A DNA stretch of 64,000 nt from Euptelea pleiosperma (Eukaryota; Streptophyta; Magnoliopsida; Ranunculales; Eupteleaceae), in contig CM068553.1 in assembly GCA_035048495.1 (NCBI GenBank), positions 17,485,190 to 17,549,189 on the forward strand. Reading direction: 5' to 3'. A model generated the notes under the pieces. The model was not told the DNA's origin and ran no database searches. It saw nothing but the letters and a program-made list of their open reading frames with translations. Every line of letters starts with the position of its first letter. Position 1 is the stretch's first letter. This document shows, in pieces, positions 1-11,508 of the stretch. A program made the position numbers and the translations under genes.

Positions 1-180
1 AAATCATTATTTTGTACGGCAAGAGGTGGTAGATCAGGCATTGACTTCCTTTTGATAAACTTATCCATAACTGGTACAATAATCAAGTCAATTTCGTTAA
101 CACATATATCACTCAACAATCCTAAAAACTAGAGAAATTATGACATCAATATGAGTACTTTAAGTAGTCAGAAGTCTTAA

Positions 181-238
181 GCTTAAGGCAAGCATGCCAG
201 TCCGAAGTAAGCTTAAGGCAAGCATGCCAGTCTGAAGT
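181..238. repeat. Short direct repeat, 30-bp period
   Basis: A 28-nt unit beginning GCTTAAGGCAAGCATGCCAG occurs twice, at 181-208 and 211-238, with one base difference (GTCCGAAGT / GTCTGAAGT). HindIII-like AAGCTT words flank both copies. No function is inferred. Confidence 0.7.
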
Positions 239-1217
239 CTTAAGCTTAAGAGTCTTTAAGCTAGATCATACTTGAGTTGCACACTACTACAATTGTTCAG
301 TAGTTGCAATTCATCTTTCCCACATTTCCTTTTTCTACCTTCGACCTTGAAGCGTTGACTTCTCAGAATGTAGGCATTGCTTTAGTCCACTCCATCAATT
401 GCACAAACCTCAACTTCCAATGCATGTTTCAGACCCAGAGAATGTTCCAAGCATATGTATTTTGTGTCTTGCCTAGTATTGAAGTATGCTTTGAAAGATT
501 TAAACTAGCAACAAGCTAAAGCAGCTAAGCAGGGAAGAAAATAGAAGATGGTATAATTCTAATCTATTCATACAGTGAATCAAATAAATATTATAAGTCA
601 CTTGCCAACCCAACTTTATCATTGTCAACTAAATTTAAACGTGAACATGAGCTGAGAAAAAAATAGATGTTGCCACAGGGAATCGCTCATTTCTTCATTC
701 AAGCAAAACATTTGGTAAAATTAGCTACAACTATCAAAAGTAGTCAAAGCAACAAGGAAGAGAATTACATAGAACCATCACATCACAAGTTTGTTGATAA
801 CTTTGAGATAGCTAAATAAAGATCACAGCAAAATGAGAAAGAAGAACAAAACTACACTATATGGCATTAGGATTCAGGAATGGATCTAAAACCAGTGACA
901 CTCACTGCATGGATGAGTAAATTTCATAAGAAACTCAAACAAACAATTCTTACAAAACCATAAACAAGATCATCAAACAATAGTAGCACAATCTCACATC
1001 TTATTTGCCCTAATTTCATGACACTCCCCATCTCTACTACTCTCATAATATCCTTTAAATTTATGCATAAATTAATTCACACAGCTCTCTCTCACTCTCT
1101 AATTGTTTAATAAAAAATTACTATATCATCCATATTTCAATGTTTCGCCAATTAGGACTTGTTAGCAGGTTTGTAGTGGCCAAAAAAACTAAGGGATTCA
1201 GAAAAAAACAAAACTAA

Positions 1218-1532
1218 GGGTGTGTAATGTGTGTTTGATTGCCAAGTGGGAAATTGTATTTTCCTTGGGAAAACACAATTGTGCATTGTTAGATAGCCAT
1301 TTTAAATCTGTGTAATTTTCCTTACTAAGCCATTTAAATTTGGATAATTTTCCCTACTAAGCCTGGAATCGATTCCCATTTAGATATGTGAGAATTCAAT
1401 TCCACCTGAAAATACACCCTTATTGTCTCACATGATTGAAATATGTGTTCTCATTTCTGATCAATCAGCCATTTAAGGCAATTCCTTTGTGTATTTTCTT
1501 GGGAAAATTTTCTTTACAATCAAACACGCCCT
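1218..1532. mobile_element. MITE-like inverted-repeat element
   Basis: The left end reads GTGTGTTTGATTG and the right end CAATCAAACACGCCC, a matching inverted pair. Inner sequences TTTTCCTTGGGAAAA and TTTTCTTGGGAAAA also mirror each other. There is no coding capacity. The flanks on both sides contain AAACTAAGGGATTC-like sequence, so the exact target duplication is unclear. Confidence 0.6.
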
Positions 1533-1693
1533 GGGATTTAGAATGATTCCGGGAAAAAAACTAAGGGATTCAAAAAAAAAAAAGAAAAGCCACGATAATC
1601 CAATGTTAGAACCCAACCAGCAGTTTGTTTTTACACAAATTAAACCTTAAAAAGATCAAAACATTGGGAGAAAAATAAAGGAAAGAGGCTTAC

Positions 1694-1890
1694 TTGGAAC
1701 TTGGAAGCTACGTTGGCGGACGGCGGTGTCAACGTGGGATAGGGGCGATGTCTTCTGGTGCAAGTAGCCGAAGCTGTGGAGGCGATTGCAAACTGGGGCA
1801 AGCTGGTAGGAGAGGGTGACCCAGCATAGAACACTCTCGAGGCTCGTAGCGCAGCAGATTTTGCAAAGGAGAAGACTCTAGGGCAAAAGA
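1694..1890 (-). other. Possible first exon (probably 5'UTR) of a gene leaving the left edge
   Basis: On the minus strand this is a GC-richer island inside AT-rich DNA. It ends at a good donor: TTCCAA followed by GTAAGCC (plus positions 1693 down to about 1687), and a T-rich stretch follows. The minus-strand frame through it stays open, but no convincing start codon joins that frame. The ATG near 1830 gives only a peptide of about 30 residues. I read it as a non-coding leader or a dead exon. No protein family is recognisable. Evidence of transcription would be needed to accept it. Confidence 0.25.
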
Positions 1891-2040
1891 ACAAGAAGGG
1901 GAAAAAGATAGAAACAGAGGAGGGGAAGATGCGAAGGGAACCCGTTAAAAATTCTGAAAAAAATTGAGGGGGGGCAAAACTGATTTCATATGGCACTTTT
2001 GTAAAAAAAAAAAAAAAAATCAAAGGGTTTTAAAAGTTTA

Positions 2041-2060
2041 GGGGGGGCACGTGCCCCCCC
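2041..2060. repeat. Perfect G/C palindrome at a repeat edge
   Basis: A run of G, then CACGTG, then a run of C forms an uninterrupted palindrome around a G-box core. It is followed by TGGCCCCTTACTAGCTCTG. A similar end (GGCAGAGCCAGG beside a G run) occurs near 22505-22550, so this is probably the edge of an old transposon and not a promoter element. Confidence 0.5.
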
Positions 2061-2099
2061 TGGCCCCTTACTAGCTCTGTCCCTGCATCTAGGTATCCG

Positions 2100-3121
2100 A
2101 ATGGGTGTGGAGTATGGAAAGGCATTTTTTAGACCAAGGACAAGGTGATGGAAGGCTCCAGATTAACTTTAGGGAATCGCTCTAGGATTAGGTTCTGAGA
2201 GGATACATGGCTAGGGGACCTTTGTTTAAAAGAGACCTTTCCCCGAGTTTTCTCCCTCTCACGACTCAAAGGACAAATGGTTAATCGTTTTTGTGTGGGG
2301 TCTTCTTCGGAACCTCGATGGGACCTAGGTCTGAGAAGAAATCCTTTCGAGTGGGAAAAAGAACAGATCGATTTATTACAGGATTGCTTGAAACATTATC
2401 CTGTCACCAATTCGGAGGAGGATCACCTAATCTGGACCCATTCCAAAACGAGAATCTTCACTGTCCAATCGTTCTATGAAGCTGTATCGTCATCGTTATC
2501 CAGTGCATCCCCTCATTTCTCATGTCCCAAACTTTGGAAATTCACTGTCCTTCTAAAAATTCGTTTCTTTGCTTGGGCCGCCTCACTTAACAAGATACTT
2601 ACTGTTGAAAACTTAATCATTAGAAAATGGATTGTAGCGGACTACTGTATTATGTGTAAAGCGAGTGGGGAAAACACTAACCATCTTCTTGTACACTGTG
2701 AGTTTGCTAGACAGGTCTGGTCGCTATTTTTAGCCCATGTGACTATGAGTTGGGTCTTTCCAGAGTCAGTAGGGGAAGTCCTGGAGAGCTGGCCCAAAAT
2801 CCCTTTGTCGGCAAGAGGCAGCTTGTTATGGAAGATGGTGCCAATGGCTATCATTTGGGGAATATGGAGTGAGAGAAACAATAGAACTTTCCAGGGCAAG
2901 GAGTGCTCTTTCCATGAGGTTATTTTGAGTATCAAGGCATTGTTATTTGGGTGGGGTAGCATCTCATAGGAGATGAGAGGAACTTTCTTTAGTGATTTTG
3001 TTTTTAGATTTGATGACATTCTGTGTTGACTATTAATCTTCTTTCTCTTTCCTCTTTGTTGAGATCTTCTTGATCTCCTTTTTTCATATATTAAAATCTT
3101 TGACTTATCAAAAAAAAAAAA
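2100..3121 (+). pseudogene. 5'-truncated L1-type LINE, 3' part with zinc-binding RT tail
   Basis: This is the 3' end of a plant non-LTR retrotransposon. The frame running to the stop at 2967-2969 carries the zf-RVT tail: W-K-F near 2536, KIRFFAWAASLNKILT, then a Cys/His cluster (C-I-M-C ... N-H-L-L-V-H-C) and ERNNRTFQ. Upstream the same frame continues with GNRSRIRF but is broken by TAG at 2130-2132 and TGA at 2196-2198 (TGA where tryptophan is usual in GNRSRIRFWED). The element ends in TTATC plus an A-run at 3108-3121, the usual LINE tail. The reverse transcriptase and endonuclease parts are missing, so it is dead. The 5' limit is approximate, and no clear target duplication was found. Confidence 0.85.
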
Positions 3122-4603
3122 ATTCTAGAAAATTTAGAAGATTAGTCTATTTTACTAATTCACGGTTAGTGGATGTTCATAAGTTTTAACTTGTTATTCA
3201 CATACACACCGACTATCACTGGTTGTGACTGGATTTGATAGAGGTAACAAATCTAGTACTCTATGAGAATCAGGAATAAACTTCTACTTTTCATGACTTC
3301 AAATTAGTTGTGTTCCTGCTTTTAGTTGATTTCGAAATTGCAATATAATCAACGGTTGGCCTCCCTGTGTGATAGTTCTCCTTGGAAAGAACTACCTCAA
3401 GTGGACGTGGTAAAATCCGTATGGCCCCAATATATATAAAAATCTAATTACATAATGTTGTAGAGGATACCATACCGACCGAGTGTGAAAGCTACCATAC
3501 CGACCAAGTGTCAAAGATGAGAACTTGAAAAATAAAATTCTGATTAAACAAGTGAGTGAAAAATAGCCATGTTTGCTACAAAAATAATGTGAAATCACAT
3601 TGACAAATACACTTGAAAATAGAGAGTTAAGTGAGAACTTATTAGCTCTAATGAGGATTTCATGATTGGATACAAGATACCTCCAGATATTGAGTAAAGT
3701 ATTTAGATTTTTACTAATATCTGTCTTGTACCCTTAGAAGTGGAAAGTCAGATCACAGTACACCCAAGTAAAAGAAATTGAAAATTCAACTAAAGTGTAC
3801 TAGTTTGACTGATTGGCTCTGCTAAATGGCCTATATTGACTGCATTTGAATTATTCAAGATTAAATTGAGTAGTTAAGTCTAAAATCTTAGGTTTGATAT
3901 TTGTTAGTGCCAATCACATTGGAACTCATTATGCATTGCATTTAACTTGACTTTTCATGTATTTTAGCATATTTCAGATTTGACCTTTTTATTCGAATTA
4001 ATCCAGATTGATCTGATTTGATCGAGTTCTACATGATTTAAAAATTGACAATTCTTTTGAAAAAGATTTATGATTGGTTAGATGGTTTCACTGAAATTTA
4101 AACCATTGATGTATTTAGACTATGCGTCATGCTTATCTTTTAGTCTTTATACTTGTTATCATGTTGCACTTATGCACTTGTTCTTCATGATGATATTCAT
4201 TATATGCTTATTATCTGATTATATTTCTGTACCTTTATCAATTTGTGACAAAAAGGGGAAGAGAAAATCATAGAGATAAAAATAAGTAGATGCATAAGAT
4301 AGGGGAGAGAAATTAAGGGAGAGAAAAATTATTTACATTATTTTTTCAATTTCCCTACTTACGATGTACATAATTAACTCACTGCATTATAATGATTTAT
4401 TGATTGCCGATGATATTACATGGTATGTATTGTTGGTAGATTGTGCAGTGAACAGATTAAAAGCTATTCCATTATCTGTTCGATTATCTTCGAGAGAGTG
4501 TGAGATAGTGAGTTAATCATGTAAGAGGGTTGGATTAAATTTTTATTGTTTACCTTCTATATGATTAAATGTTTTTTGTCACGGAATTGCCAAAGGGGGA
4601 GAT
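3122..4603 (+). mobile_element. Decayed 3' internal part of a Ty1/copia-like element
   Basis: This stretch has no intact frame. It ends in GCCAAAGGGGGAGAT immediately before an LTR that starts TGTAAG at 4604, a polypurine tract of the Ty1/copia type. A short frame near 4082-4273 ends just after GACAAAAAGGGGAAG, a sequence that resembles the pol end of copia elements. The 5' limit is not visible. The 3122-3600 part may be unrelated host DNA. Confidence 0.5.
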
Positions 4604-5008
4604 TGTAAGAAATATTTTCATATTCAATTTGACAAAGATTCCGTTTGACATAAAAATATTCTTGTAACCGTTCCTACGAGTACTAGTGTAGTGTGGAGAT
4701 GTCGTGGTAACTTCGCCGACTACTTGAAGACTAGAAGATAGGGACAACAAGAATTAGACGGTTGACGACAGGAGTCATCTGAGTAACTGTCCATTTGTCA
4801 GTTAAAGATCGTGTATGCTCGATTAGGAAGGTAAGTAACTTAGTGGCCATAGGAATATGCTTAAAATGAATAAAATTTAATGGTCAAACCTAGTCATTGG
4901 ACAAACCCGAGTCTGAGTCAAATATTTTGACTAAAGGAAAAGTTCGATCGATTGGAACTTGTCCAATCGATTGGACATAGCCCAATCGATTGGAGGACTC
5001 TGTGTAAT

Positions 5009-7712
5009 TGATATTCGCTCAAAAGTGCTTATTTTAAGCAATTATCCTTTTAGCGTTATCGCACTCTCCTACGTAAAATACTCTATTTATCTACTTTTCT
5101 ACGTAAGAGTCTCTTCTATTTCGTAGAACACACTTTTCTGGACGAAATGGTATATTTGCATGCATTAAACACATTTTCGGAAGTCTAGGTATGAAGACGT
5201 TATGATCAAGTCTCATTACGTGCTCTTCTCTTGCAAGAAACTCTATCGGGCTATTCTCGAGACTTGCGGGCCAAAATCAATCATGAAAGCCCATTATCAA
5301 AGCTTAAAGAGCCCACACGCCCTGACTAGAAGGTATGGGCCAAATATGGGCTGAATAAGAGGACCAAAAAGCTGGCCCAAAGAACGAAGAGAGCAGGAAA
5401 GCCAATGACCAAGAGGCGGACCAAAGCGTTTAAAGCCACATGAGTCAGCAAGGAATGATAGTCTACTCTACTGGAGAAGCGTGAGGATGGTCACAGTGAA
5501 GACTAGGGTTCCAGACCCTCTGTCAATACTTTTATCTCCATTTTCTGATATTTTCGCTCTCCTCCCCCTAATTTTCTATCTCATCTCTCCTTATTCTCTC
5601 TCTCTCTTCATCTTTCGGTCCTCGGATCTACTGACCTAACCCCAGAACTCCTGTCCGTTGGCTCTGGCCCATCTCCCTAAGCTATCGGACCGTTGGATCT
5701 TCCATCGGATCGTTGGATCGTCCACCGGACCGTTGGATCTCTCTAGATCCGTCGATCTACCAATCTGGGTCCCAATCAAGTCACCATCCATCCGATCGTC
5801 ATCAAATTGTCTGTCACATCATCTTGTGAGACGATGGACATCATCAATCCATGTGGGCCAGTAGCCGGGCCCATCATCATCGACCCGTGGCCCGACTATT
5901 CAGTGGACCTCGCGATTTTCAAATGCTTTAAATTAATTGTTTTTAAATAAAAAAAGGGGGGTCCACTAAAAGGGGAAATTCCCCAAAGAAAAGTAAGGTT
6001 TTCCTTAAAAATATATATATAATTTTTTATTTATTTTATTTAAAAAAAAACCCCATTTTCCATTAAAGGAAAGTGGGAGGTTTAAAAGGGAAGGAGAAGG
6101 GTTCGTTTGAACCCTAATCCCCCTCCTATCTCCTCCTCTCCTTCTCCCTATCCTTTCCCTTCTTTCCCACCCACTTTCTTCTCCTCTTCTTGCTCCTTTC
6201 TCCTCCATCTTCTCTTCTTGTTCTTCTTCTCCTCCTCCAGCCGCTGCCCAACCCCCTGCTCACCACACCATGAACCATCCTCTCCTTCTCTTTCTTCTTT
6301 CTTCTTTCTTCTTCTTCTTCTTCTTTCTCTTTTCTCGCCGGAGTTGCGCCTACAACTCCGGCCAGCAACACCATCACCAGCGTCTTCTTCTCCTCTTTTT
6401 CCTTCACAATCTGCCAGCCACCACCACGTCCAGCAGTGTCTCCATCACCTTGGTTGCCCCCAACGCCTTCTTCTTCTTTTCAAGCCGTTGCATCACCTGC
6501 ATCACCCTCTTTCCAGCCCGTCCAAGACGCCACCACGATTTGCAACTCCTAGTTGCAGGTCCACCTTCTCCTTCACACTAGCCCCCCCTTTGCAGTAATG
6601 CGCAGCGCCTCTCCATACATCGGAGCTCTCTCCGGTCAGGTTGATCCTCAATAGGCTGCAACTTCAACACCGTCTGCTACACAACCAGAATGATGAAGAT
6701 CTGAAACATGATCTGCATGATCGGACTCTCTCTCTTTGCAGGCGGGGGGTTCAACTCGAGTACCCACGTCCCTCCATCAAACTGTGGTGGTGCTCTTCCT
6801 CTCTACAGCCATCACAGCCTCATCTCATTCCACCTGCTACCACCGTCCAACCTTCGCAACTCCTCCCCTTGCTGCTCAACGCCACTGCCATCTCCTTGGA
6901 GATCCTCTCCTTACCTTGAGCTTTCTAGACAGCACCTCCCATCTCCTGCTCGCCCTCTCCCTTAGAAAAATCGGTTACTTCCAACCAAGAAAAACCCAAC
7001 AAAAAAAAAGAAGAAAAGAACAAAAAAAAAAAAAAAAGAGAAAAGAAAGAAGAAGGGAAGAGGAGAGGAGATCGTACATCTATGGTCGCTTCTCCATTCT
7101 CCACCAAGACTTGGCCAAACCCCCCTTCCCATGCTACCAACCATTGGCCGATCTCTGGTAAGTTTCAAAGGTGAAAAACTTTCTCTCTCTAGCTTTCCCT
7201 TTCTAGCATCACTTTCTCTCTCCTCCCTTAGTTTTTCTCTCTAGGATAGCCTTCTTTGATCTTTCTCTCTCTACTTTTTCTCCTCTCTCTCTCTAATTTT
7301 TATTGCTTTCTAGCGTAAGTTGCTTCAAATTATTTAGATAAATTTCCATTCAAAAGCAATGTAATTCCTATAATTTTCAATAAAAGTTAAATTTGATCTA
7401 TATTGCATTATTTCACTTTTTAGCAATGTGTTGATTTTCTTAATTCTCTCTCTAAAAATTCATAAAATCAATCATGTTTTAATCTCATGATCATCATCCT
7501 CACCCTTCCATCTTTTCTTTTTAGCAATTTTTGAGAAAAACCCATCATTTTATGTCCTTGATTTGCGTGAACTAATTTCAAGTGCGGATCGACATCCGAC
7601 ACAAGCCACTGTGTAAAATTGCTTATTTTACAGGTTAAAAGTCTCGGATTAATTACAAATTTGTTGAGATTAGGGTTTCCGTAACCAACGACGCGGAAAA
7701 ACTCTACTTTCA
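5009..7712 (+). mobile_element. LTR-type element (solo LTR or non-coding element) nested in the copia LTR
   Basis: The element begins TGATATTCGC and ends CTACTTTCA (TG...CA). It is flanked by GTAAT at 5004-5008 and 7713-7717, and removing it plus one GTAAT restores the copia LTR as seen at 60700-60720. That proves an insertion with a 5-bp target duplication. No coding domain is present. The many open frames between 6100 and 7170 are low-complexity products of pyrimidine-rich (6107-6600) and purine-rich (6985-7070) tracts. A related, reverse-oriented copy starts at 61541. I favour a large solo LTR; a LARD-type non-autonomous element is the alternative. Confidence 0.8.
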
Positions 7713-7713
7713 G

Positions 7714-8012
7714 TAATCGATTGGAAGCTACGAGTCAGAACAATATATTAGCCCAATCGATTGGAGGACTCTGTATAATTGAATGGAGTCTGTGAGGCAG
7801 AACATGTTTAAAGCCAAATCGATTGGAGACTCTGTGAATTCGATTGGAGCCTTTAGGACAGAAACTTATTTGAGGCCAATCGATTGGAGAGTCCTATGTA
7901 ATCGATTAGAGCCTACCGAACATGAAACTTATTGAGGCCAATCGATTGGATACTTATACCCAATCGATTGGACATGGCCCAATCGATTGGACTTAGAGTA
8001 CAATCGATTGGA
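7714..8012 (+). repeat. Array of CAATCGATTGG palindromes in the copia LTR
   Basis: About ten copies of the self-complementary word (C)CAATCGATTGG(A), some with one change, are spaced roughly 20-40 bases apart. Between them are fragments such as GAGACTCTGTGAA and GGACAGAAACTTATTTGAG. Three more copies lie before the insertion (4950-4995). The same array is present at 60665-60990. The placement inside an LTR, upstream of the presumed transcript start, fits a regulatory repeat, but that role is inference. Confidence 0.85.
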
Positions 8013-8650
8013 CTTAGCACGATCTCAGTCTTTCTCAGATCCAAAATTCTTGGTTCCACTCTCCCATGTCCTACACGACTCAGGGTCACGAATTCTAAAC
8101 ACACACAGAGACATAGAGTGACTCAATACTTCAAGAGAGAGAAGAAAATGTTTATTTATTAGGGTGTTCATTTGAAGAGCAATAAGCTTGTTTCCCATTC
8201 ACATCTTGTGAGCTTGTTCCTCTTCTTGATCGACGCTAATTGCTTGATCCATTCTTCAGCTTAGGTCCATCACTTATATATTTGACCTAGTAGCCTAAGT
8301 GTACCAGTGTGACTCAACACCTTTTGAACAACCTAGGGTTCAGGGTGTACTGAATCATTCACCTTTTGCAAAGGTGGGAGTGTTGAGAATTTAGATCGGA
8401 GCAGCCGATCGACGGTAGGTTTGGGGTGTACCAAACTGAACAAGCGGATAAGGTTTCTTGCTTTGAAGGGCGCGCGTGAATTCGTAGTATTAATTCAGCG
8501 GACGTGGACGCATCGGCCGTAGGCCTTGGCTAAGGTTAGAAGCTGTATTTGCAACGGTACTGCGTAGGTAATCTTTGTTTCGTTTAACTTTTCAGTTAGT
8601 GATACTTTCCGTCTGGACGTGGTCCCGTGATTTTTCATTGGCTAAGGTTT

Positions 8651-10594
8651 CCATGTAAAATTTTTTTGTCTTGTGTGATTTTTTGTTTGTATTTTGCTAT
8701 CTATCTTGATTAGACCAAACGACGAAAAGAAAATATACCATGGAGGTATATTCGATTTGGGTCCATTGTGATAATCTTTTATCAAACAACTAATACATGT
8801 GATTTTGTTCCCCTACCATAGACCATTAAAACTGTGTAGGTATAGTTAATTTTTAAATACCTAATCAACCTCCCTGCCCTTCTAGGTATACTGGATTAAA
8901 AAGAACAGACCGGTGTTATTTCAGTTATATACTACCTATATAATCTAAGTACCGATGTTTCCATGTAATATGAACTAAACTTATAAAATAAATAACTTTT
9001 AATATTTACATACATAGCTGCATTTATATACTAGCTATATAATTTGGTTTTTCTTTAGGAAATATAAAATTTTAGAAAAATAGCCTTTTGGGATTCCTTG
9101 AATTCGCATCTAATCTGAAATTCAAATAAAAAAATGTGAAATATTGAAATTTGTTTCTTCTTTTTGAAATATTGAAATGTTGGATTCGGTTATTATGTGC
9201 ACGACTTTCCTCATATTTCAAGATTTTGTAATGGAATGCCTTCTTCTATTTTGAAGAAATTGGGACCTCGAAATTGAGGTCCACTATTATTGTTAAGGGT
9301 TTCGATGATAGAAACAGTGGTGAGGAGGACAAAGTTGATTTCTTTTCTGAGGGTGCAAAAAAGACAGTTGAGGTACGTTCTTATCACTCCCTGTCTAAAT
9401 CAAAATCTCTAAAAAATAACTTGGAAATTTAATATTGAAGTAACGATGGATTATTGAAATCTCTCTTTTTTTAATAGAAAATCCATAAAAAGAAGTATTG
9501 ATGGATGTGCTTGGTTTAACTGTAGAAATGGACTTGGAAATTTTTTAATGCATCTTGAATCCAGCTTTCCCACCAAAAGGAAAAATGGAAATGCATTGAT
9601 AGTAAATTTCAATATATCTCAGTTTATAAAGATCTCACATCTATTATCTATACTAAAGCTCGACACTGCTGAGGTGGCGATCTCTCCATCTTTTTTTGAC
9701 CATTTTTTTCCAAAATTACCCATGCTTCCAAATATAACCAGTTCACATTCCAAAAAAGTCCCTACTCATTGTCCCAAATGAAAATGGTTTCTTCTCCAAA
9801 CTTAAATGTCTTCTTCATAAGGCTTTTAACGTCTCTCCGTCTTCTCCACCTTAAATGTCTCCCAAGGTTTCTTCATGTCTTCCATCTCCTCCATGCCTTT
9901 CCTTCTCCCAACATGTCTCTCCATTTTTGTCTTCCCATACTTCTCTTGAAACGCGCGTCTATATATTTTCATTTTCATGGTGTTGCTGATGATGATGCAG
10001 AAAAGAATAATTTTCCCTTTTTAATTTTTTTTGTCCCCTTTTTTCTTTGTGAGCAGAAAATAAAAATTTATTTAATTTTTTTGTTTTCCAAATATTTATT
10101 GTGTTTTTACAAATCTCGGGCTTTTTCTGACACGAGGCACCACTTCAGCTGTTGCAAAATATGATAAACACGATACACAATATGCCCAATATTTGGATTT
10201 GCCACACAAGTTTATGCAAATTGATGATTTCTACTGTGCACAAGTTTAGGCTGAAGATACACGCCTCAGGGGACTCATCTTTTCACCCGTGTTCTCGGTC
10301 ATGGATTCCAAGAATCCAACAATGGTTGATAGCGCTGAGCTAGCATCATTTTTTGCCAAAGCAAAACCACCGTTGGATTCTAAGCAAAACCCAGGGATGG
10401 ATGGGTATATTTATGGACCAAAAATCTGCTTGATTGATGTTTTCTAGCCGTTGGATTTGAATAACCCAAATAATGCTAATCAACCCTTGAAAAAAACACA
10501 ACGGCTCCTATATGGCTGTTTTTTGATCAATAAGGCCACCAAACATCCATTCGGTCAATGGTCACGAAGAATGCCACATGGTTCATACAGCCGT
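8651..10594. other. Gene-poor stretch with one exon-like segment
   Basis: Mostly AT-rich. At 9262-9372 a 37-codon open stretch is followed by a good donor (GAG then GTACGT at 9373) and preceded by a pyrimidine-rich stretch ending AAG. The peptide contains STIIVKGFDDRNSGEEDK, which I cannot assign, and no partner exon was found. TCTATACTAAAG at about 9647 resembles a Helitron 5' start but lacks a matching end nearby. At 10290-10375 lies an inverted-repeat unit (GGATTCCAAGAATCCAAC ... CCGTTGGATTC) that recurs at 20425-20515, 29800-29875, 30010-30045 and 39305-39352. Confidence 0.4.
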
Positions 10595-10595
10595 C

Positions 10596-10735
10596 TTAAC
10601 TACAGGAAAATTGGGTATTAGCGGCGGCCATTGACCACCGCTAAACGTCAAAAAACCGCTGCTGAAGCTTTCAGCGGTGGTCGCCGACCGCCGCTGATAC
10701 CCTGGTCGCTAAAGGTTTTAGCGGTGGATTTTTTC
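10596..10735 (+). mobile_element. Terminus of a CACTA-type DNA transposon
   Basis: The sequence ACTACAGGAAAATTGGG at about 10600 is close to the CACTACAAGAAAA start of plant CACTA elements (first base changed). It is followed by several copies of the subterminal word AGCGGTGG or its complement CCACCGCT between 10620 and 10728. No transposase and no opposite end were found, so it is a fragment. Confidence 0.6.
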
Positions 10736-11357
10736 TCGAAGACGTATTCGAGCATAAATGCACTAGGACAAGCGTCTTTGAGCATAAATGCACTAGGGAA
10801 AGCCCATGAGAGATGTCGGGCCTGGTTTGAATGGGACCAGATCCGGCATTGGGCTCAGGCCTATTCAAAATTTACTAAAACGTAGGCCCAAGCCCAGCAT
10901 ATTTACACCCGTATGCATGACTACACAGACTCCCGTCCTCTGTACAGTAAGGGATGGGCGGCGACAAAATAGAAGCCAAACAAAGCAGCAACAACAGCAG
11001 GAACCTTAGATCGCCATCGCCATCACCATCGCCATAGATTGAGTACATTTTAGGGAGTGAATTAGGCCTTTGATAGAGAGATCAATTAGATTTAGAGGAA
11101 AACGGGAGGATCAAGATTGAGTACGTTCTATAGTTGCTCAACGCCTCAATCTGAGCCCAACCCAACTTTAAGTTGGGCTCTGAAATCCTAGCCCAAGTTC
11201 AACCTTACTTAGAAAAATGGGAAACTCCAGGCCCAACCCAGGTTGGGCCCATCCAAGTAAAACTCTTGTGGAAAGTGGAAACCGTTCATGCCATTACAGG
11301 ATCGAGACCCATACGCGCTTGCTTAATTTTAAATGTTGGAACATTATAAAAATAATG

Positions 11358-11444
11358 TGGGGTGAGAGAGGCTCGAACTCTCGACCTCAGGATCACACTG
11401 GAAAGCTATGAGACCTACGCGCTAGCCAACTGCGCCACCACCCC
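11358..11444 (-). tRNA. Elongator tRNA-Met (anticodon CAT) with intron
   Basis: Read on the minus strand from 11444, the acceptor GGGGTGG pairs with the 3' TCACCCC and the discriminator is A. The D-arm GCGCAGTTGGCTAGCGC and the T-arm GAGAGTTCGAGCCTCTC (B box GGTTCGA-type) are intact. The anticodon loop CTCATA is followed by a 13-nt intron at plus 11394-11406, then ATCCTGAGG. Plant elongator tRNA-Met genes are known to carry an intron at this place, so this looks like a true, possibly active gene and not a SINE. A T-run terminator downstream (plus-strand A-run left of 11358) is weak. The gene sits among MITEs. Confidence 0.93.
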
Positions 11445-11488
11445 ATTATGATGGGTTAGAAAACAAAACTGATATTGGTTTTCATTAA

Positions 11489-11508
11489 CTGACTGCGCCA
11501 CCATCCCA
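11489..11508 (-). pseudogene. Small duplicated fragment of the tRNA 5' end
   Basis: The plus sequence GACTGCGCCACCATCCCATT repeats the outer end of the tRNA gene (ACTGCGCCACCACCCCATT at 11429-11447) with one change. It lies 60 bases away and carries no other tRNA part. It looks like a local duplication made during repair or transposon insertion. Confidence 0.7.

Larger units (their letters stand above)
1..1693. other. AT-rich stretch without a recognisable gene
   Basis: I see no coding signature here apart from the small repeat and the MITE listed separately. If the exon-like segment at 1694-1890 is real, this stretch would be its first intron, reading leftwards. The short open frames here show no recognisable domain. 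Confidence 0.5.
4604..8650 (+). repeat. Copia-type LTR, split by a later insertion
   Basis: The LTR begins TGTAAG right after the polypurine tract. Its first part is 4604-5008 and it resumes at 7713, the gap being a nested element. It is recognised by near-identity with 60325-61540: both have TTTTCATATTCAATTTG, CTTGTAACCGTTCCTACGAG, GACTACTTGAAGA and GTTGACGAC, then many copies of CAATCGATTGG. Without the insertion it would be about 1.3 kb. The right limit is uncertain (between about 8600 and 8720). The matching 5' LTR is not in the window on this side. Confidence 0.75.

Noticed and set aside
6107..7168. Several overlapping open frames of 70-160 codons on both strands
   Set aside because: They are translations of pyrimidine- or purine-rich low-complexity DNA inside an LTR element; no domain, open in several frames at once.
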